From assembly GCF_001423425.1 (NCBI RefSeq), contig NZ_LMNX01000001.1:330970-394969 (forward strand): DNA of 64,000 bases. The letters are read 5' to 3'. Every line of letters starts with the position of its first letter. Positions within the stretch are counted from its first letter, which is position 1. Under the pieces are notes generated by a model that did not search any database, was not told where the DNA came from, and worked only from the letters and a program-made list of their open reading frames with translations. Both the position numbers and the translations under genes were made by a program. This document shows, piece after piece, positions 19,267 through 28,430 of the stretch. This stretch comes from Rhizobium sp. Leaf306 (GTDB lineage: Bacteria; Pseudomonadota; Alphaproteobacteria; Rhizobiales; Rhizobiaceae).

Positions 19267-22200
19267 TCAAAACTGGATCGTTGCAAGCGCCGCAATGCCG
19301 AACGGTACGGCCTGCCCCATCTGCCGGATACGAAGCGTCAGGCTAGGCTGCTGGGAGCCGAAGTCGGCAAGCTCGTCACTCGCCGGATAGAGGAAAACCG
19401 GAGCCTCGACATCCACCCGCCGCACCACGACGCCACTGGCCCCGAGGATCTCGACGCGGTAGCCTTCGTCCTGCTCGTCTCGCGGAATATCGCGCCCGTC
19501 CCAGCCGTCGGCATCGACGCGCCCGCGCCGGATCCAGCGGAACTGGGCAGCGCCATCGGCCAACCGGACGCCGCGGATATGCACCGGCGAAAGCGGCGTC
19601 TGCGCCCTTTCTCCACCGGCAAACACATGCGGTCCGGATCGGCCTCCGACGGCGCCCAGGCTTTCGGCCAGGAAATTCAACCTCCGTCCCTGCTCGTCAC
19701 CGGTCAGCCCGAGCGGCTTCACGGCATCGTCCAGCACCACGCAGGCCGCACCGACAGCGCTCCCGGCCGCCATCGCATCCTCGGTTCCCGCCAGTCCCCG
19801 CAGCAATCCAGACAGCCGCCATCGCCCCGCCGCGATCTCCTGCGCCTTGGCAAACCCGACGATTTCCCAGATGCCGTTTGACGCGCGGATGGCTAGCCGG
19901 TTGTCGCCGCTCAACACCGCCAGCGTCTGCGCCGACGAGAGACCGCCGAAATAAAGCTCGAGATCGAGCACCTTTGAGCGGTCGAACCGCGCCGTCACAC
20001 CGGGGTCGAGCGCCGAGACAAGCACCCCGAGCCGCGCCGGGCGGTCGAGCGTCACCCGCCTGCGATATCCATCTGTTGTCACTGAGGACGAAACCGCGAT
20101 CCGTGTCCAGGGCCTGCAAAACACCGCGACCACCGCAAACCCCGCCTCATCAGACGAGGTCAGCCGCGGCAGGTCGAGGAAATGCACGACCGGCGCAAAC
20201 GCGTCGCTCGCCCAGCGGCCGCTGTCACGCCGCGTCGTGACAGCATCATACCGCCCAGGTGGAAGCGGCGCATGGCTCTGCGCCTCGATCCGTCGCACCG
20301 CCCCGTCCTCGACCCGCTGGACGACGAACATGCCGTCGGGACCGTCCGTCAGATGCACCGCATCGCCGGGCTCGAGCGCCAAATCCTGCGGCGGCAGCGT
20401 GAAGGAGATCGAGCGCCGTGCCACGCGCTGCGCCCGCAGCACCGATTCCACCGCTCCCAACGCCGTCTCCTCGCCAAGCGTCGCCGGCAGGTCGTAGCTT
20501 GCCACACGCTCGCTTTCGGCCGTAGCGCGGCGCGACCTTGCGCTCGCCTGCTCATAGTCCAGAACCGGATTGTAGAAGCCCAGCACCGCTTCCGCCGGAA
20601 AATCGCTGTCGTGTCCCCGGCTTTCCGACCACAGCGGTTCGCCCTCCACCTCCGCCACAATCCCGATCTCGCGTGCGGCAAGGCTCGCACCCTGCCGTGA
20701 GCGGAACCGCAACAGCCCCGCATCCTCGCTGACGTCGATCTGGAACACACTCAACAGAGGCTCCAGCAGCAAGCGCGCCGACGTGACGTCGGCCTGCACA
20801 TAGCCGGTCAGATCGCCGGTCACCCCGGACACGTCGAAATCGTCAAAACCGTGATCGGTCAGGATCGCCGCGATCGCGTCGGCAAGCGTCGTTCCGCCCA
20901 GCCTGCCGTTCAGCCAATGCCCCGTGCGCCAGTTCTCGCCGTCGCTCCAGATCGTCAGGTCGTCGGGAAAGGCCGGAGACGGCCGCGCATCCCATGTCCA
21001 GACGAACACATGATCCGGATCGACCATGCCGGCGGGTGCCGCCTCGCCCTGCCACCAGCCATGATGCGCTTCGAGAAACCGTCGCTGCTGGCTGTCGGAT
21101 CGCCCGCCGGACGAGAAATACGGCAGGCTGCTTTCCACCGATTTCGGATCGACAAACACATTCGGCTGGTTGGCGCCCTTGTCGACAGCCGGGCAACCCA
21201 GTTCGGTAAACCAGATCGGCTTCATCCCCGGCAACCAGGCTGTCGACGCCGCACTCTCCACGCCGCCCACCCGGTTATAGTGACGGTTGTCCCACCACCC
21301 CTGGAGATCCTTGGCGCGAAACACCCAGGGCTTACCCGCCAGCCCGTCGCTGATCGGTGAGCGCAGTCGGTTCGCCCGGTCGGCCTCGCTTGCGTAATAC
21401 CAGTCGAACCCTTCGCCCGCCGCAATCTGCGCCGCCATCGCCGCCCGGTCGTCGCAGGACCGGAACCCATCCGGATTTGCCGCTGCCAGATCCTCGTCGC
21501 GCCAGTCGGAGAGCGGCATGTAATTGTCGATCCCGACCGCATCGATATGAGGCGACGCCCAGAGCGGATCGAGATGGAACAGCACGTCGCCTGTGCCATC
21601 CTGCGGGTGGTAGCCGAAATACTCGCTCCAGTCGGCGCCATAGGTCAGCGCCGTCGCCGGTCCGACAAGCGCCCGCACATCCGATGCAAGGGTCACCAGC
21701 GCCTCGACGAACGGAAACTTGCCGGTCTCATCGCGGATCTGCGTCAGCCCCCTCAGTTCCGACCCGATCACAAGTCCGTCGACGCCACCGGCCGAGACGG
21801 CGAGCCCCGCATAATGCAGCACCATCCGCCGATAGCCGTCCGCCCCACTGGCAAAGGCCTCGACCTGCGTCCTCGCAAGCGCTGTCCTGTCGGCACTTCC
21901 CGCCAGTCCCGGGGCCGGATGACAGGTGATCCGCCCGCGCCAGGGGTAGCTAGCCTGTTCCGTCTGACCATAGGGATCGGCCAAGCCATTGCCCGGCGCG
22001 ATGTCCATCATCACGAACGGATAGAGAAACACCTTCAGCCCGCGCGCCTTGAGATCAGTGATCGCCGCCAGCACGCTCGCATCCCCAGGCGTGCCGCCAT
22101 AGGCAGGGCCGCCTCCCGACGAACTGACGCGGTGCGCCGCGCTCCTGACCACGCCTGCAACCGACCATACGGTGCTTTCGTCGCGCCGTGTCTCGACCTC

Positions 22201-23064
22201 GACACCCGGCAGAATGCGGCATTGCCCCGCGCGCAGATCCGTCCCGAACCAGGCAACGACCAGCGCAACACTCTCGATATTGGGGCAGAGCGCCTGCAAT
22301 TCGTCGAGCGATGCCTGCCAGTCGGTCGTTGCCACCATCGTGTTGCGGTTGAGGATGCGTGCGCTGCCTTCCGCCGTCTTCTCGGTCACCTGAACCGTGT
22401 GATAGCCATGCTCGGTGGCGCCGGGAATGATCGTCACCGCCCGGATCTGCCGCTCCAGCGTCCCGACCGGCCGCACCACCTCGAACTGCAGCAGCGGAAT
22501 GCGGTTGCCAAACGCTTCCAGCGGCAACCGGTCGAACACGACATAGGCAAGCCCACGATAGGCCGGCGCCTTGCCTTCGCCCTGCTTCGCCTCGATCAGC
22601 GGATCCGGCAACTGCATCTCGTCGCCCACATGCTCGCGCATCTCGATCGCCGTCAGGTCCATTTCCTGACCATCGGCCCACACCCGCCGCACGCAGGCGA
22701 TCGGCCCCTCGCAGAGCCCGACGGCGAAGTTGGCGAAATACTGAAACGTTTCCGTCTGAGACCCGCCCGTCGCCTTGGCGCCGGTCCGCTCCCGCGTCGC
22801 CTCCTCCTCGAACCGCGTCGCCCAGATCAGCGTGCCCCCGATCCTCGCGGTCCCATAAACCCGGCTGACCGGCGCCCCTTCGTCCGCCCCCGGAATGCGC
22901 GCCGTCGCAAGTCTTGCTCCCGAGACGGTCGAGGAACCGCCGAGCAACGCCCGATCAACAACGCTCCCCGCCAACGCCCCCGCCGCCCGCCCAAGGATCG
23001 CCCCGACAGGACCGAACACCCCACCAAGTGCCGCACCCGCCGCCTGAAACAGGATCGTCGCCAT
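19267..23064 (-). CDS. GTA g15-like baseplate megatron protein with TIM-barrel-like domain
   Basis: At 1265 residues this is the large tail-tip or host-recognition protein of RcGTA-type particles. It starts with a glycine-rich hydrophobic region (FQAAGAALGGVFGPVGAILG). The middle holds the glycoside-hydrolase-like TIM barrel (for example LVIGSELRGLTQIRDE and HIDAVGIDNYMPLSDW, about residues 430-560), and the C-terminal third resembles phage tail protein domains seen in RcGTA g15. Expected role: baseplate hub and spike that binds and penetrates the recipient surface. Last large gene of the cluster, 87 bp after the g14-like peptidase. No internal lesion was seen. Confidence 0.92.
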   Translation of the reverse strand: MATILFQAAGAALGGVFGPVGAILGRAAGALAGSVVDRALLGGSSTVSGARLATARIPGADEGAPVSRVYGTARIGGTLIWATRFEEEATRERTGAKATGGSQTETFQYFANFAVGLCEGPIACVRRVWADGQEMDLTAIEMREHVGDEMQLPDPLIEAKQGEGKAPAYRGLAYVVFDRLPLEAFGNRIPLLQFEVVRPVGTLERQIRAVTIIPGATEHGYHTVQVTEKTAEGSARILNRNTMVATTDWQASLDELQALCPNIESVALVVAWFGTDLRAGQCRILPGVEVETRRDESTVWSVAGVVRSAAHRVSSSGGGPAYGGTPGDASVLAAITDLKARGLKVFLYPFVMMDIAPGNGLADPYGQTEQASYPWRGRITCHPAPGLAGSADRTALARTQVEAFASGADGYRRMVLHYAGLAVSAGGVDGLVIGSELRGLTQIRDETGKFPFVEALVTLASDVRALVGPATALTYGADWSEYFGYHPQDGTGDVLFHLDPLWASPHIDAVGIDNYMPLSDWRDEDLAAANPDGFRSCDDRAAMAAQIAAGEGFDWYYASEADRANRLRSPISDGLAGKPWVFRAKDLQGWWDNRHYNRVGGVESAASTAWLPGMKPIWFTELGCPAVDKGANQPNVFVDPKSVESSLPYFSSGGRSDSQQRRFLEAHHGWWQGEAAPAGMVDPDHVFVWTWDARPSPAFPDDLTIWSDGENWRTGHWLNGRLGGTTLADAIAAILTDHGFDDFDVSGVTGDLTGYVQADVTSARLLLEPLLSVFQIDVSEDAGLLRFRSRQGASLAAREIGIVAEVEGEPLWSESRGHDSDFPAEAVLGFYNPVLDYEQASARSRRATAESERVASYDLPATLGEETALGAVESVLRAQRVARRSISFTLPPQDLALEPGDAVHLTDGPDGMFVVQRVEDGAVRRIEAQSHAPLPPGRYDAVTTRRDSGRWASDAFAPVVHFLDLPRLTSSDEAGFAVVAVFCRPWTRIAVSSSVTTDGYRRRVTLDRPARLGVLVSALDPGVTARFDRSKVLDLELYFGGLSSAQTLAVLSGDNRLAIRASNGIWEIVGFAKAQEIAAGRWRLSGLLRGLAGTEDAMAAGSAVGAACVVLDDAVKPLGLTGDEQGRRLNFLAESLGAVGGRSGPHVFAGGERAQTPLSPVHIRGVRLADGAAQFRWIRRGRVDADGWDGRDIPRDEQDEGYRVEILGASGVVVRRVDVEAPVFLYPASDELADFGSQQPSLTLRIRQMGQAVPFGIAALATIQF

Positions 23065-23151
23065 GGAATCCCCTCACGCCGACCCAGTCGTGAACTGGAT
23101 GCGCGCTAAAATTGTCAAGTTATTGGATTGTGGGAGGGAGGTGGCTGCCGC

Positions 23152-23616
23152 TCACTTGCTCGCCGGCGACTGCCCCTCATCCCTTGCCGTCGGAAACCGG
23201 TGCACGGCAGCGATTTTGCGGCGCCAGGAGGGCACGAGAACCGAGCGCGTCACCGCCATCTGCTCGTAGGCATGAATGAAATGGGACGGCCCGGCCAGAA
23301 TGCCCGCATGCTTCACCATCGTGTCCGGTCGCCAACGAAACAGCAGCAGATCGCCCGGCTGCATCTGCCCGACGCCAAGTGCTGGTCCGAACAACCGGAT
23401 GCCAGCCACCAGCAGCCTGTCCTCGCCGCCCCGTTCCGCCCAGTCGGGCGCATAGGGCGCCACCGGTTCCGGCTCTTCGCCATAAAGCTCCCGCCAGATG
23501 CCGCGGATCAGGCCGATGCAATCGCAGCCGATGCCGCGCGTTGCCCCCTGATGCCGATAGGGCGTGCCGATCCAGGTCTCAGCCACCGCGACGATCCGCT
23601 CTCCGGCGGCACTCAT
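23152..23616 (-). CDS. GTA g14-like NlpC/P60 cysteine peptidase
   Basis: A 154-residue peptidase of the NlpC/P60 fold, expected to open peptidoglycan locally as the tail enters a recipient. The catalytic cysteine is in IGCDCIGLIRGIW, and the histidine is in TMVKHAGIL. Its start overlaps the stop of the g13-like gene (ATGA at 23613-23616), as in other GTA clusters. Confidence 0.9.
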   Translation of the reverse strand: MSAAGERIVAVAETWIGTPYRHQGATRGIGCDCIGLIRGIWRELYGEEPEPVAPYAPDWAERGGEDRLLVAGIRLFGPALGVGQMQPGDLLLFRWRPDTMVKHAGILAGPSHFIHAYEQMAVTRSVLVPSWRRKIAAVHRFPTARDEGQSPASK

Positions 23617-24488
23617 TCGAACAGCGCTCCGCCATCATGCAGCCGCTCGCCATCCACATAGGAATAGGCAAAATCGGAGCCCGGCACATGCGGAAAGCCG
23701 CGGAAATTGAGAAGGTTCGCAAACCTCCCCCGGCACGTCGAAACCGTCTTGTCGCAACCGGCCGTCAGCGTCACCGCCTGCCCGGGAACGACCGCCTGCT
23801 CCAGCGGCAACCAGAATGTCAGCCCCGCCTTGCCGTCGGCGCGTCGCTCGTGAACCTCGATATCCACCTGCGCCCCGCCCGCAAATTGTGCGACGCCACG
23901 GCCGAAAAATCCTTCCGCAAAACCGGACAGACCCGACACGACGATGCGGCTTTTATCGATCACCGCATCCACCACGCCATTCCCGCGCCAGGCCGAGAGG
24001 TCGACCCGGCAGCTGTTATCACCAAGGCTCGCGTCGCAGCGCCTGCCATAGACCCGCCCCTGTGGCTGGCCCAGCCGATGCGCAAGGCTGCGCAGCTCTG
24101 CCTTGAAGGCGCCGCCCGATCTGGAAACTTCGCCGATCTCGCGGATATTCAGCAGCATATGCTGAGCCGAATCCGCCCAGTTGACCACGAACAGCTCAAC
24201 CCGCGCGCCGTCATAGCGCCCGCTTGCGAGATCCGCCTCGTCGATCGCAGCGCTCGAGAGGCCGCCTTCCACCTCTTCCGCGCTGGCGGCCATGCCCAGC
24301 GCCTGTTCCGCCTCGCTTGCCGCAAAACCGCTCGCCGCCAGAAACGTCGTCTCCGCGAAGACGAGATCGCGATCATGCTCGGTAAACCCAAGCACCACCG
24401 CGTCACGTCGCGTCACCCGCCAGCAATAGCAGATCGTGGTCGCCTCGCCGATCAGATGGGCGGCAAGACCCGCCGGGATCGCCCTCAT
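23613..24488 (-). CDS. GTA g13-like tail protein (DUF2163)
   Basis: A 291-residue protein with the N-terminal domain of DUF2163 (AHLIGEATTICYCWRVTRRD) and a C-terminal half with four cysteines (GRRCDAS, DNSCRVD, AGCDKTVSTCRGRF). In RcGTA the g13 product is a tail hub component whose C-terminal domain carries conserved cysteines. It is flanked by 4-bp overlaps with the g12- and g14-like genes, so these are coupled. Confidence 0.9.
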   Translation of the reverse strand: MRAIPAGLAAHLIGEATTICYCWRVTRRDAVVLGFTEHDRDLVFAETTFLAASGFAASEAEQALGMAASAEEVEGGLSSAAIDEADLASGRYDGARVELFVVNWADSAQHMLLNIREIGEVSRSGGAFKAELRSLAHRLGQPQGRVYGRRCDASLGDNSCRVDLSAWRGNGVVDAVIDKSRIVVSGLSGFAEGFFGRGVAQFAGGAQVDIEVHERRADGKAGLTFWLPLEQAVVPGQAVTLTAGCDKTVSTCRGRFANLLNFRGFPHVPGSDFAYSYVDGERLHDGGALFE

Positions 24489-25123
24489 GCCAGCACCTCC
24501 GTCAATGGAATGGCCGGGATCCGCCCGGCATCGAAATGCGCCAGATTGATCTCGATCCGGTCCGTATCGAAGCGCACGGCCACGTCGAATTCGAACCCGG
24601 CCCGCACGATCTGGCCGGCCGCCGGCACCTGCCCTGCCGCAAACGTGACGGTGCCGGTCGTCGTATCGACACTGAACGAGCTCGCTGCCTTCGCCACGCC
24701 ACCGACCGACACGACCACCGTTCCCGCCACCGGCTTGGTGATCCGTCGCTCCCAGCCGCCAGCCGCATCCGCATAGGTTTTCGTCAGGGGAAACGCAGAG
24801 GTCGCCCCATCGCCGACCCCGATCTGCTGATCGCTCGCCGAGATCGCCTGGCCCGGACCGCAGGATTTCCAGTCGACGGGATCGCGAAACCGAAACCCGT
24901 AGAGCTGGCCGCCGCGTGCCTCGAAGAATTTCAGAACCGCATAGAGATCGGCAACCGATTTCACCCCGGATCCGGCCTCATAGCTTCGCCGCGAATCCCG
25001 CCAGCGCTGGTTGCGGCTTTCGCGGCCATTGGACAGGTTGACGATATCGGTCCGGCGCACAGGCCCGCCGGAGGCGCCAAGCGCCACCCGCAGGGGAAAG
25101 CGCACTTCATGAAATCCGCTCAT
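24485..25123 (-). CDS. GTA g12-like distal tail protein (DUF2460)
   Basis: The 212-residue protein has the DUF2460 signature near the N-terminus (FHEVRFPLRVALGASGGP), the central DLYAVLKFFEARGGQLYGF segment, and the RDPVDWKS motif. In RcGTA this forms the distal tail ring to which the hub attaches. Order and overlaps with g13 match the RcGTA cluster. Confidence 0.92.
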   Translation of the reverse strand: MSGFHEVRFPLRVALGASGGPVRRTDIVNLSNGRESRNQRWRDSRRSYEAGSGVKSVADLYAVLKFFEARGGQLYGFRFRDPVDWKSCGPGQAISASDQQIGVGDGATSAFPLTKTYADAAGGWERRITKPVAGTVVVSVGGVAKAASSFSVDTTTGTVTFAAGQVPAAGQIVRAGFEFDVAVRFDTDRIEINLAHFDAGRIPAIPLTEVLA

Positions 25124-25132
25124 CGATGCCCC

Positions 25133-25669
25133 TCACAATCCTCTGTTTCCGCGCGAAACGCTGCGTGCCAGCATGGCCGAAATCTGGCCCTCGCTTTTGC
25201 GAAAACTCGCCGCATCGGTCGCCGTCACGTTGAACACCACCTGCGCTCCCCCGCCGCCGCCAGCTGACGCCACGCCGAGCGCCCCATCCGCGCCGCGCCG
25301 AAGCGGCAGGATCGCCTCGGCCCCCGCCTCGCCCATCAGCCCGGTCCCGCCGCCCATCGGAAAGAAAGTCGGCGCCCGTACGACGCCACCATCGGCAAAC
25401 GGAGTCACCGAACCGATCAGCCCGCTCACCGCATTGCCCAGCAGACTTTCCAGCGGCTTCAGCCCTGCTGACAGCGAAATATCCGCCAGCCGGTTGCCGA
25501 GGCCTTTCAGCACGTCGTCCAGCCCCTTGCCACTCGTCGTCGCCGTGCTCAGCGCACTGGCCAAAGCCCGGCCGAACCGGTCCGAACGCGCCTCAAGATC
25601 CGCCATCACGCCGGACAAGGCTTCAGCCCCCGTCACGGCCGCACCGAACGTCTCATCATCTGGATCCAT
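25133..25669 (-). CDS. GTA g11-like tail tape measure protein
   Basis: A 178-residue helical protein with Gly/Ala-rich hydrophobic stretches and the conserved tape-measure C-terminal motif (FADGGVVRAPTFFPMGGGTG, then GLMGEAGAEAILPLRRG). Tape measure length sets tail length, so such a short protein predicts a very short tail, as in RcGTA. It lies between the tail chaperone and the g12-like gene. Confidence 0.9.
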   Translation of the reverse strand: MDPDDETFGAAVTGAEALSGVMADLEARSDRFGRALASALSTATTSGKGLDDVLKGLGNRLADISLSAGLKPLESLLGNAVSGLIGSVTPFADGGVVRAPTFFPMGGGTGLMGEAGAEAILPLRRGADGALGVASAGGGGGAQVVFNVTATDAASFRKSEGQISAMLARSVSRGNRGL

Positions 25670-25716
25670 GGCCTCAACTCCTGTTCAGAATTTCGCCGAT
25701 CCGCCGGCTTGCACCG

Positions 25717-25938
25717 TCACGCTCCATCCGGAAAAGCCCGCATCAGCGTCTCCAGCCCGGCACGCTCGATCGACGTCGCGCGTTTCACCAGACCACCGGT
25801 CGCGGCAAACAGCTCCCGTGGCGTCAGCGCCCAGAATTGCGGTGCGGGAAGCCGCAGCAGGCAGAGACCGGCATGCATTGCCGCATCCCATGGAAAAGGC
25901 TCAAACCTCTGCGCCTTCCCGCCCGCTGCGGCTATCAG
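25717..25938 (-). CDS. GTA tail assembly chaperone (rcc01693-like), probable CTG start
   Basis: A 73-residue protein with the GTA tail-chaperone pattern: a short head, FEPFPWDAAMHAGLCLLRL, then FWALTPRELFAATGG. No ATG, GTG or TTG lies before this conserved part; the only internal ATG would remove about 20 residues of it. The frame includes a CTG at 25938 that overlaps the stop of the upstream gene as CTGA, the same 4-bp coupling (NTGA) used elsewhere in this cluster. ATA is the next codon. The next upstream stop in this frame is at about 25977. A start-codon change from ATG/GTG/TTG to CTG would explain the pattern. Confidence 0.75.
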   Translation of the reverse strand: MIAAAGGKAQRFEPFPWDAAMHAGLCLLRLPAPQFWALTPRELFAATGGLVKRATSIERAGLETLMRAFPDGA

Positions 25939-26285
25939 GGGTTTGCGGGGGATGTCCCCTCATCCGTGCCGAATGCAGCACTCAGCAACTCGCCAACGAT
26001 CCGCGCGCAGGAGAGTATCCCGCCATCGACGCTCATCGCCGCCGCCTCGTCGTCGGTAATCAGGTTGCCGCCGCCGCGAAGGCCCGCCCCGATGATGCGG
26101 ATCATGTCGGCTGCCTTCATCCGGCCGGAGGAAAACCGTCCCGCGAGCTCCGTCAGATCGCTCGCCGCAAAGGCCGTTTCCAGTTCTGCTAGCGCGCCGA
26201 GCGTCAGACACAGGATGCGCCGCTCGCCGTCCATTTCGGCCTCCACCTCGCCGCGTCGGCGGTTGGCCCGTCCATGCATGCCCAT
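25935..26285 (-). CDS. GTA g10-like protein (gene transfer agent family)
   Basis: A 116-residue protein with the GTA-gp10 pattern: a short strand-rich N-terminus (RRILCLTLGALAELETAF), a helix, and a segment around AADMIRIIGAGLRGGG. In RcGTA the corresponding gene lies between the major tail protein and the tape measure and is needed for tail assembly. Its stop forms the CTGA overlap with the chaperone. GC and codon use match the neighbours. Confidence 0.85.
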   Translation of the reverse strand: MGMHGRANRRRGEVEAEMDGERRILCLTLGALAELETAFAASDLTELAGRFSSGRMKAADMIRIIGAGLRGGGNLITDDEAAAMSVDGGILSCARIVGELLSAAFGTDEGTSPANP

Positions 26286-26305
26286 GAAATCCCCCTTTCA
26301 TGCTC

Positions 26306-26713
26306 CTACAATGCTGTGAAACTCACGACGCCGGCGGATTCGAGCGCAATCTCGAACCGGATTTCGCCATTGTGCTCGCCGGAATATTCGAGCGCCGTCA
26401 CCTGGAACGCACCCGCCAGTGTCGCGAAACTGGGGATGATGATCTGCCAGGACAGGATCGTGCCGGCAAAGAACGTGCTGCGCACCAGCGCGTCGCTCGT
26501 GCCGTCCTTGAAGATCCCCGAACCGCTCAGCGATGCCCGCTGCACCCCCGCCCCGCCCAGAAGTTCGCGCCAGCGCCCGCTGCTTTCGGCATCGGTAATG
26601 TCGACCGTTTCGGCGTTGAAGGCGATCCGCCGGGAGCGCAGTCCCGCCACGGTCAGAAACGTTCCGCTATTGTCCACCTTCAGGAGAAGGTCCTTGCCCT
26701 TCTGTGCCACCAT
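26306..26713 (-). CDS. GTA g9-like major tail tube protein (TP901-1 family)
   Basis: A 135-residue tail tube subunit. It begins MVAQKGKDLLLK, as in the TP901-1/RcGTA g9 family, and continues with the conserved VDITDAESSGRWRELLGGAG and GSGIFKDG segments. The frame is open for six more residues upstream, but ATG 26713 is preceded by AAGGA and starts the conserved region. It is the first gene of the third block of the cluster; the next gene upstream is a plus-strand transporter, so it needs its own promoter in 26714-26823 or readthrough over 1.3 kb of antisense. Confidence 0.9.
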   Translation of the reverse strand: MVAQKGKDLLLKVDNSGTFLTVAGLRSRRIAFNAETVDITDAESSGRWRELLGGAGVQRASLSGSGIFKDGTSDALVRSTFFAGTILSWQIIIPSFATLAGAFQVTALEYSGEHNGEIRFEIALESAGVVSFTAL

Positions 26714-26823
26714 GTCCCGATCCTTTTCCAACCGCTTTGAAGTATTGATGCTTTCGGGTTGCGTGCCGACCTGCTACAGCCGCGGGACACATTTCCTCGC
26801 CCGCTCCCCATCGCGATATCGCA

Positions 26824-28050
26824 TTGACCAAGTCCCCCCTCTGGTCTGCCCGGACCATTGGCGTTCTCGCCATCACGCAACTCATCGGCTGGGGCACCAC
26901 GTTCGAAAGCCTCGGCGTTCTCGGTCGCTCCATCGCGCCCGATCTCGGCCTTGCCAACGAAATGGTGTTTGCCGGACTGTCGGTGATGATGCTCGCCAGC
27001 GCGTTTTGTGGTCCGCTCGTGGGACGGCTGCTCGGGCGCCATGGGGCAGCAAAGGTTCTGGCCGCCGGTTCCGTATTCTTCTGCGTCGGGTTGCTCGTGC
27101 TGTCGCTTGCGAACGGCCTGCCGCTCTATGCGGTCGCCTGGATCCTGCTCGGTGCCGGCGGCGCCTTCTGCCTGTCAGCGCCGGCCTATGCCGCGGTGGT
27201 CGAGCGTGAAGGCACGAAGGGTCGTCGCAGCATCACCATCCTGATGCTGTTTACGGGCCTCTCCGCCACCATCTTCTGGCCGCTGCTCAGTCTCGGCAAC
27301 GATCTCATCGGCTGGCGCACCACGCTGATGGTCTGCGCGTTCCTGCATCTGTTCGTCTGCGTGCCGCTCTATCTCTTCGCGCTGCCGAAGCCGATCGCCT
27401 GGGATACGGCCGATGCCGGCGTCGATGCGCCGCCGGTCGCCTTTACCGCCCGGCAAGGCAAGCTCGCCTTCCTTCTGGTCGCCACCGCCACCACCATTGC
27501 CTCCTTCGCATCCTACGGCGTGTCGCCGTCGCTTCTGGAACTGTTGCGGCAATCCGGTGCGACGCCTGAATTCGCCCTGCAGCTTGCCGCAGCGCGTGGC
27601 GTCATCGGCATTTCGGCGCGTGCCTTCGATATGCTGCTCGGCAAGCGCGGCAATCCGTTCATCACGGCAGTGACCGGCAATAGCTTCATGATCCTCGGCT
27701 TTCTCAGCCTCATCGTCCTGCCGTCGTCGACGGCAACGCTCTGGATTTTCATCGGGCTTTACGGCATCGGCTCGGCAGTCCTGCAGGTCGCAAAGGCGCT
27801 GCTGCCGCTCGCCCTGTTTTCACCGCGCGACTACGGCCGCCAGGCCGCACGGCTGTCCATGCCGCAGAACCTTGCCAATGCGCTCGCTCCCGTCGTGTTC
27901 ACAGCACTTCTCGATCGTTCGGGCGCGCTGACGGTTCTCGTCGTCACCGTTCTTCTGGCCGGCTCGGCCCTCACCGGCATCCTCTTCCTCATGCATCTCG
28001 TGCGGCAGAGTAACCGGCTTGCGGCATCTCACTCGGTCACCGCACGGTAA
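26824..28050 (+). CDS. Major facilitator superfamily transporter, opposite strand inside the GTA cluster
   Basis: A 408-residue protein with about twelve hydrophobic helices and an MFS loop signature after helix 2 (GPLVGRLLGRHGAAKVLAAG). The substrate cannot be read from the sequence. It starts at TTG with no clear ribosome binding site; GCGATATCGC ends one base before the TTG. Its 3' end overlaps the 3' end of the g8-like gene by 22 bp. It is the only transporter in the cluster, is not part of RcGTA, and splits the tail genes. From memory, MFS genes occur in GTA clusters of other Rhizobiaceae. Confidence 0.85.
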   Translation: MTKSPLWSARTIGVLAITQLIGWGTTFESLGVLGRSIAPDLGLANEMVFAGLSVMMLASAFCGPLVGRLLGRHGAAKVLAAGSVFFCVGLLVLSLANGLPLYAVAWILLGAGGAFCLSAPAYAAVVEREGTKGRRSITILMLFTGLSATIFWPLLSLGNDLIGWRTTLMVCAFLHLFVCVPLYLFALPKPIAWDTADAGVDAPPVAFTARQGKLAFLLVATATTIASFASYGVSPSLLELLRQSGATPEFALQLAAARGVIGISARAFDMLLGKRGNPFITAVTGNSFMILGFLSLIVLPSSTATLWIFIGLYGIGSAVLQVAKALLPLALFSPRDYGRQAARLSMPQNLANALAPVVFTALLDRSGALTVLVVTVLLAGSALTGILFLMHLVRQSNRLAASHSVTAR

Positions 28051-28430
28051 CGCAGCTCGACCTGAAGATACCGCGTGTTCGGCTCGCGTCTGGTGCGCGA
28101 TCCCGTCCGCAACAGGCTCACCAGCACAAACCCTTCCAGCGTCAGCGCCGCATCGTGCAGCAGCGTATCCACCCGGCTTGCGATCTCCTGCGCCTGCCTT
28201 CGCCCTTCTGCCTGCGACCACACCGTGATCGTCAGGCTATGCGCCTCGCCCGGTTCCGTACCGGTCGAATAATCGCGCGTCTCCCACTCTCCGAAGGCGA
28301 TCGCCGGCAGCTTCGACTTCGGCATCAGCCGGTCGTGGACACCGCCCTGGCCGACCAGCGCCGTCAATGCGGCGTCGCCGGTCAGCCGCGCATGAACCGC
28401 CTTCATCAACGCGTTGGAGGCTGATGTCAT
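28029..28430 (-). CDS. GTA g8-like tail terminator (DUF3168)
   Basis: A 133-residue protein of the DUF3168/gp17-like tail-completion family, with the typical MTSASNALMKAVHARLTGD start and VHDRLMPKSKLPAIAFGEWE core. It caps the tail tube and joins it to the head. ATG 28430 overlaps the stop of the upstream adaptor gene (ATGA), which decides the start. The last 22 bp run into the end of the convergent transporter. Confidence 0.9.
   Translation of the reverse strand: MTSASNALMKAVHARLTGDAALTALVGQGGVHDRLMPKSKLPAIAFGEWETRDYSTGTEPGEAHSLTITVWSQAEGRRQAQEIASRVDTLLHDAALTLEGFVLVSLLRTGSRTRREPNTRYLQVELRYRAVTE

Noticed and set aside
26274-27209. 311-codon plus-strand frame over the g9 and transporter starts
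   Set aside because: A shadow of the antisense tail gene in its first half; frame and composition do not fit a protein.
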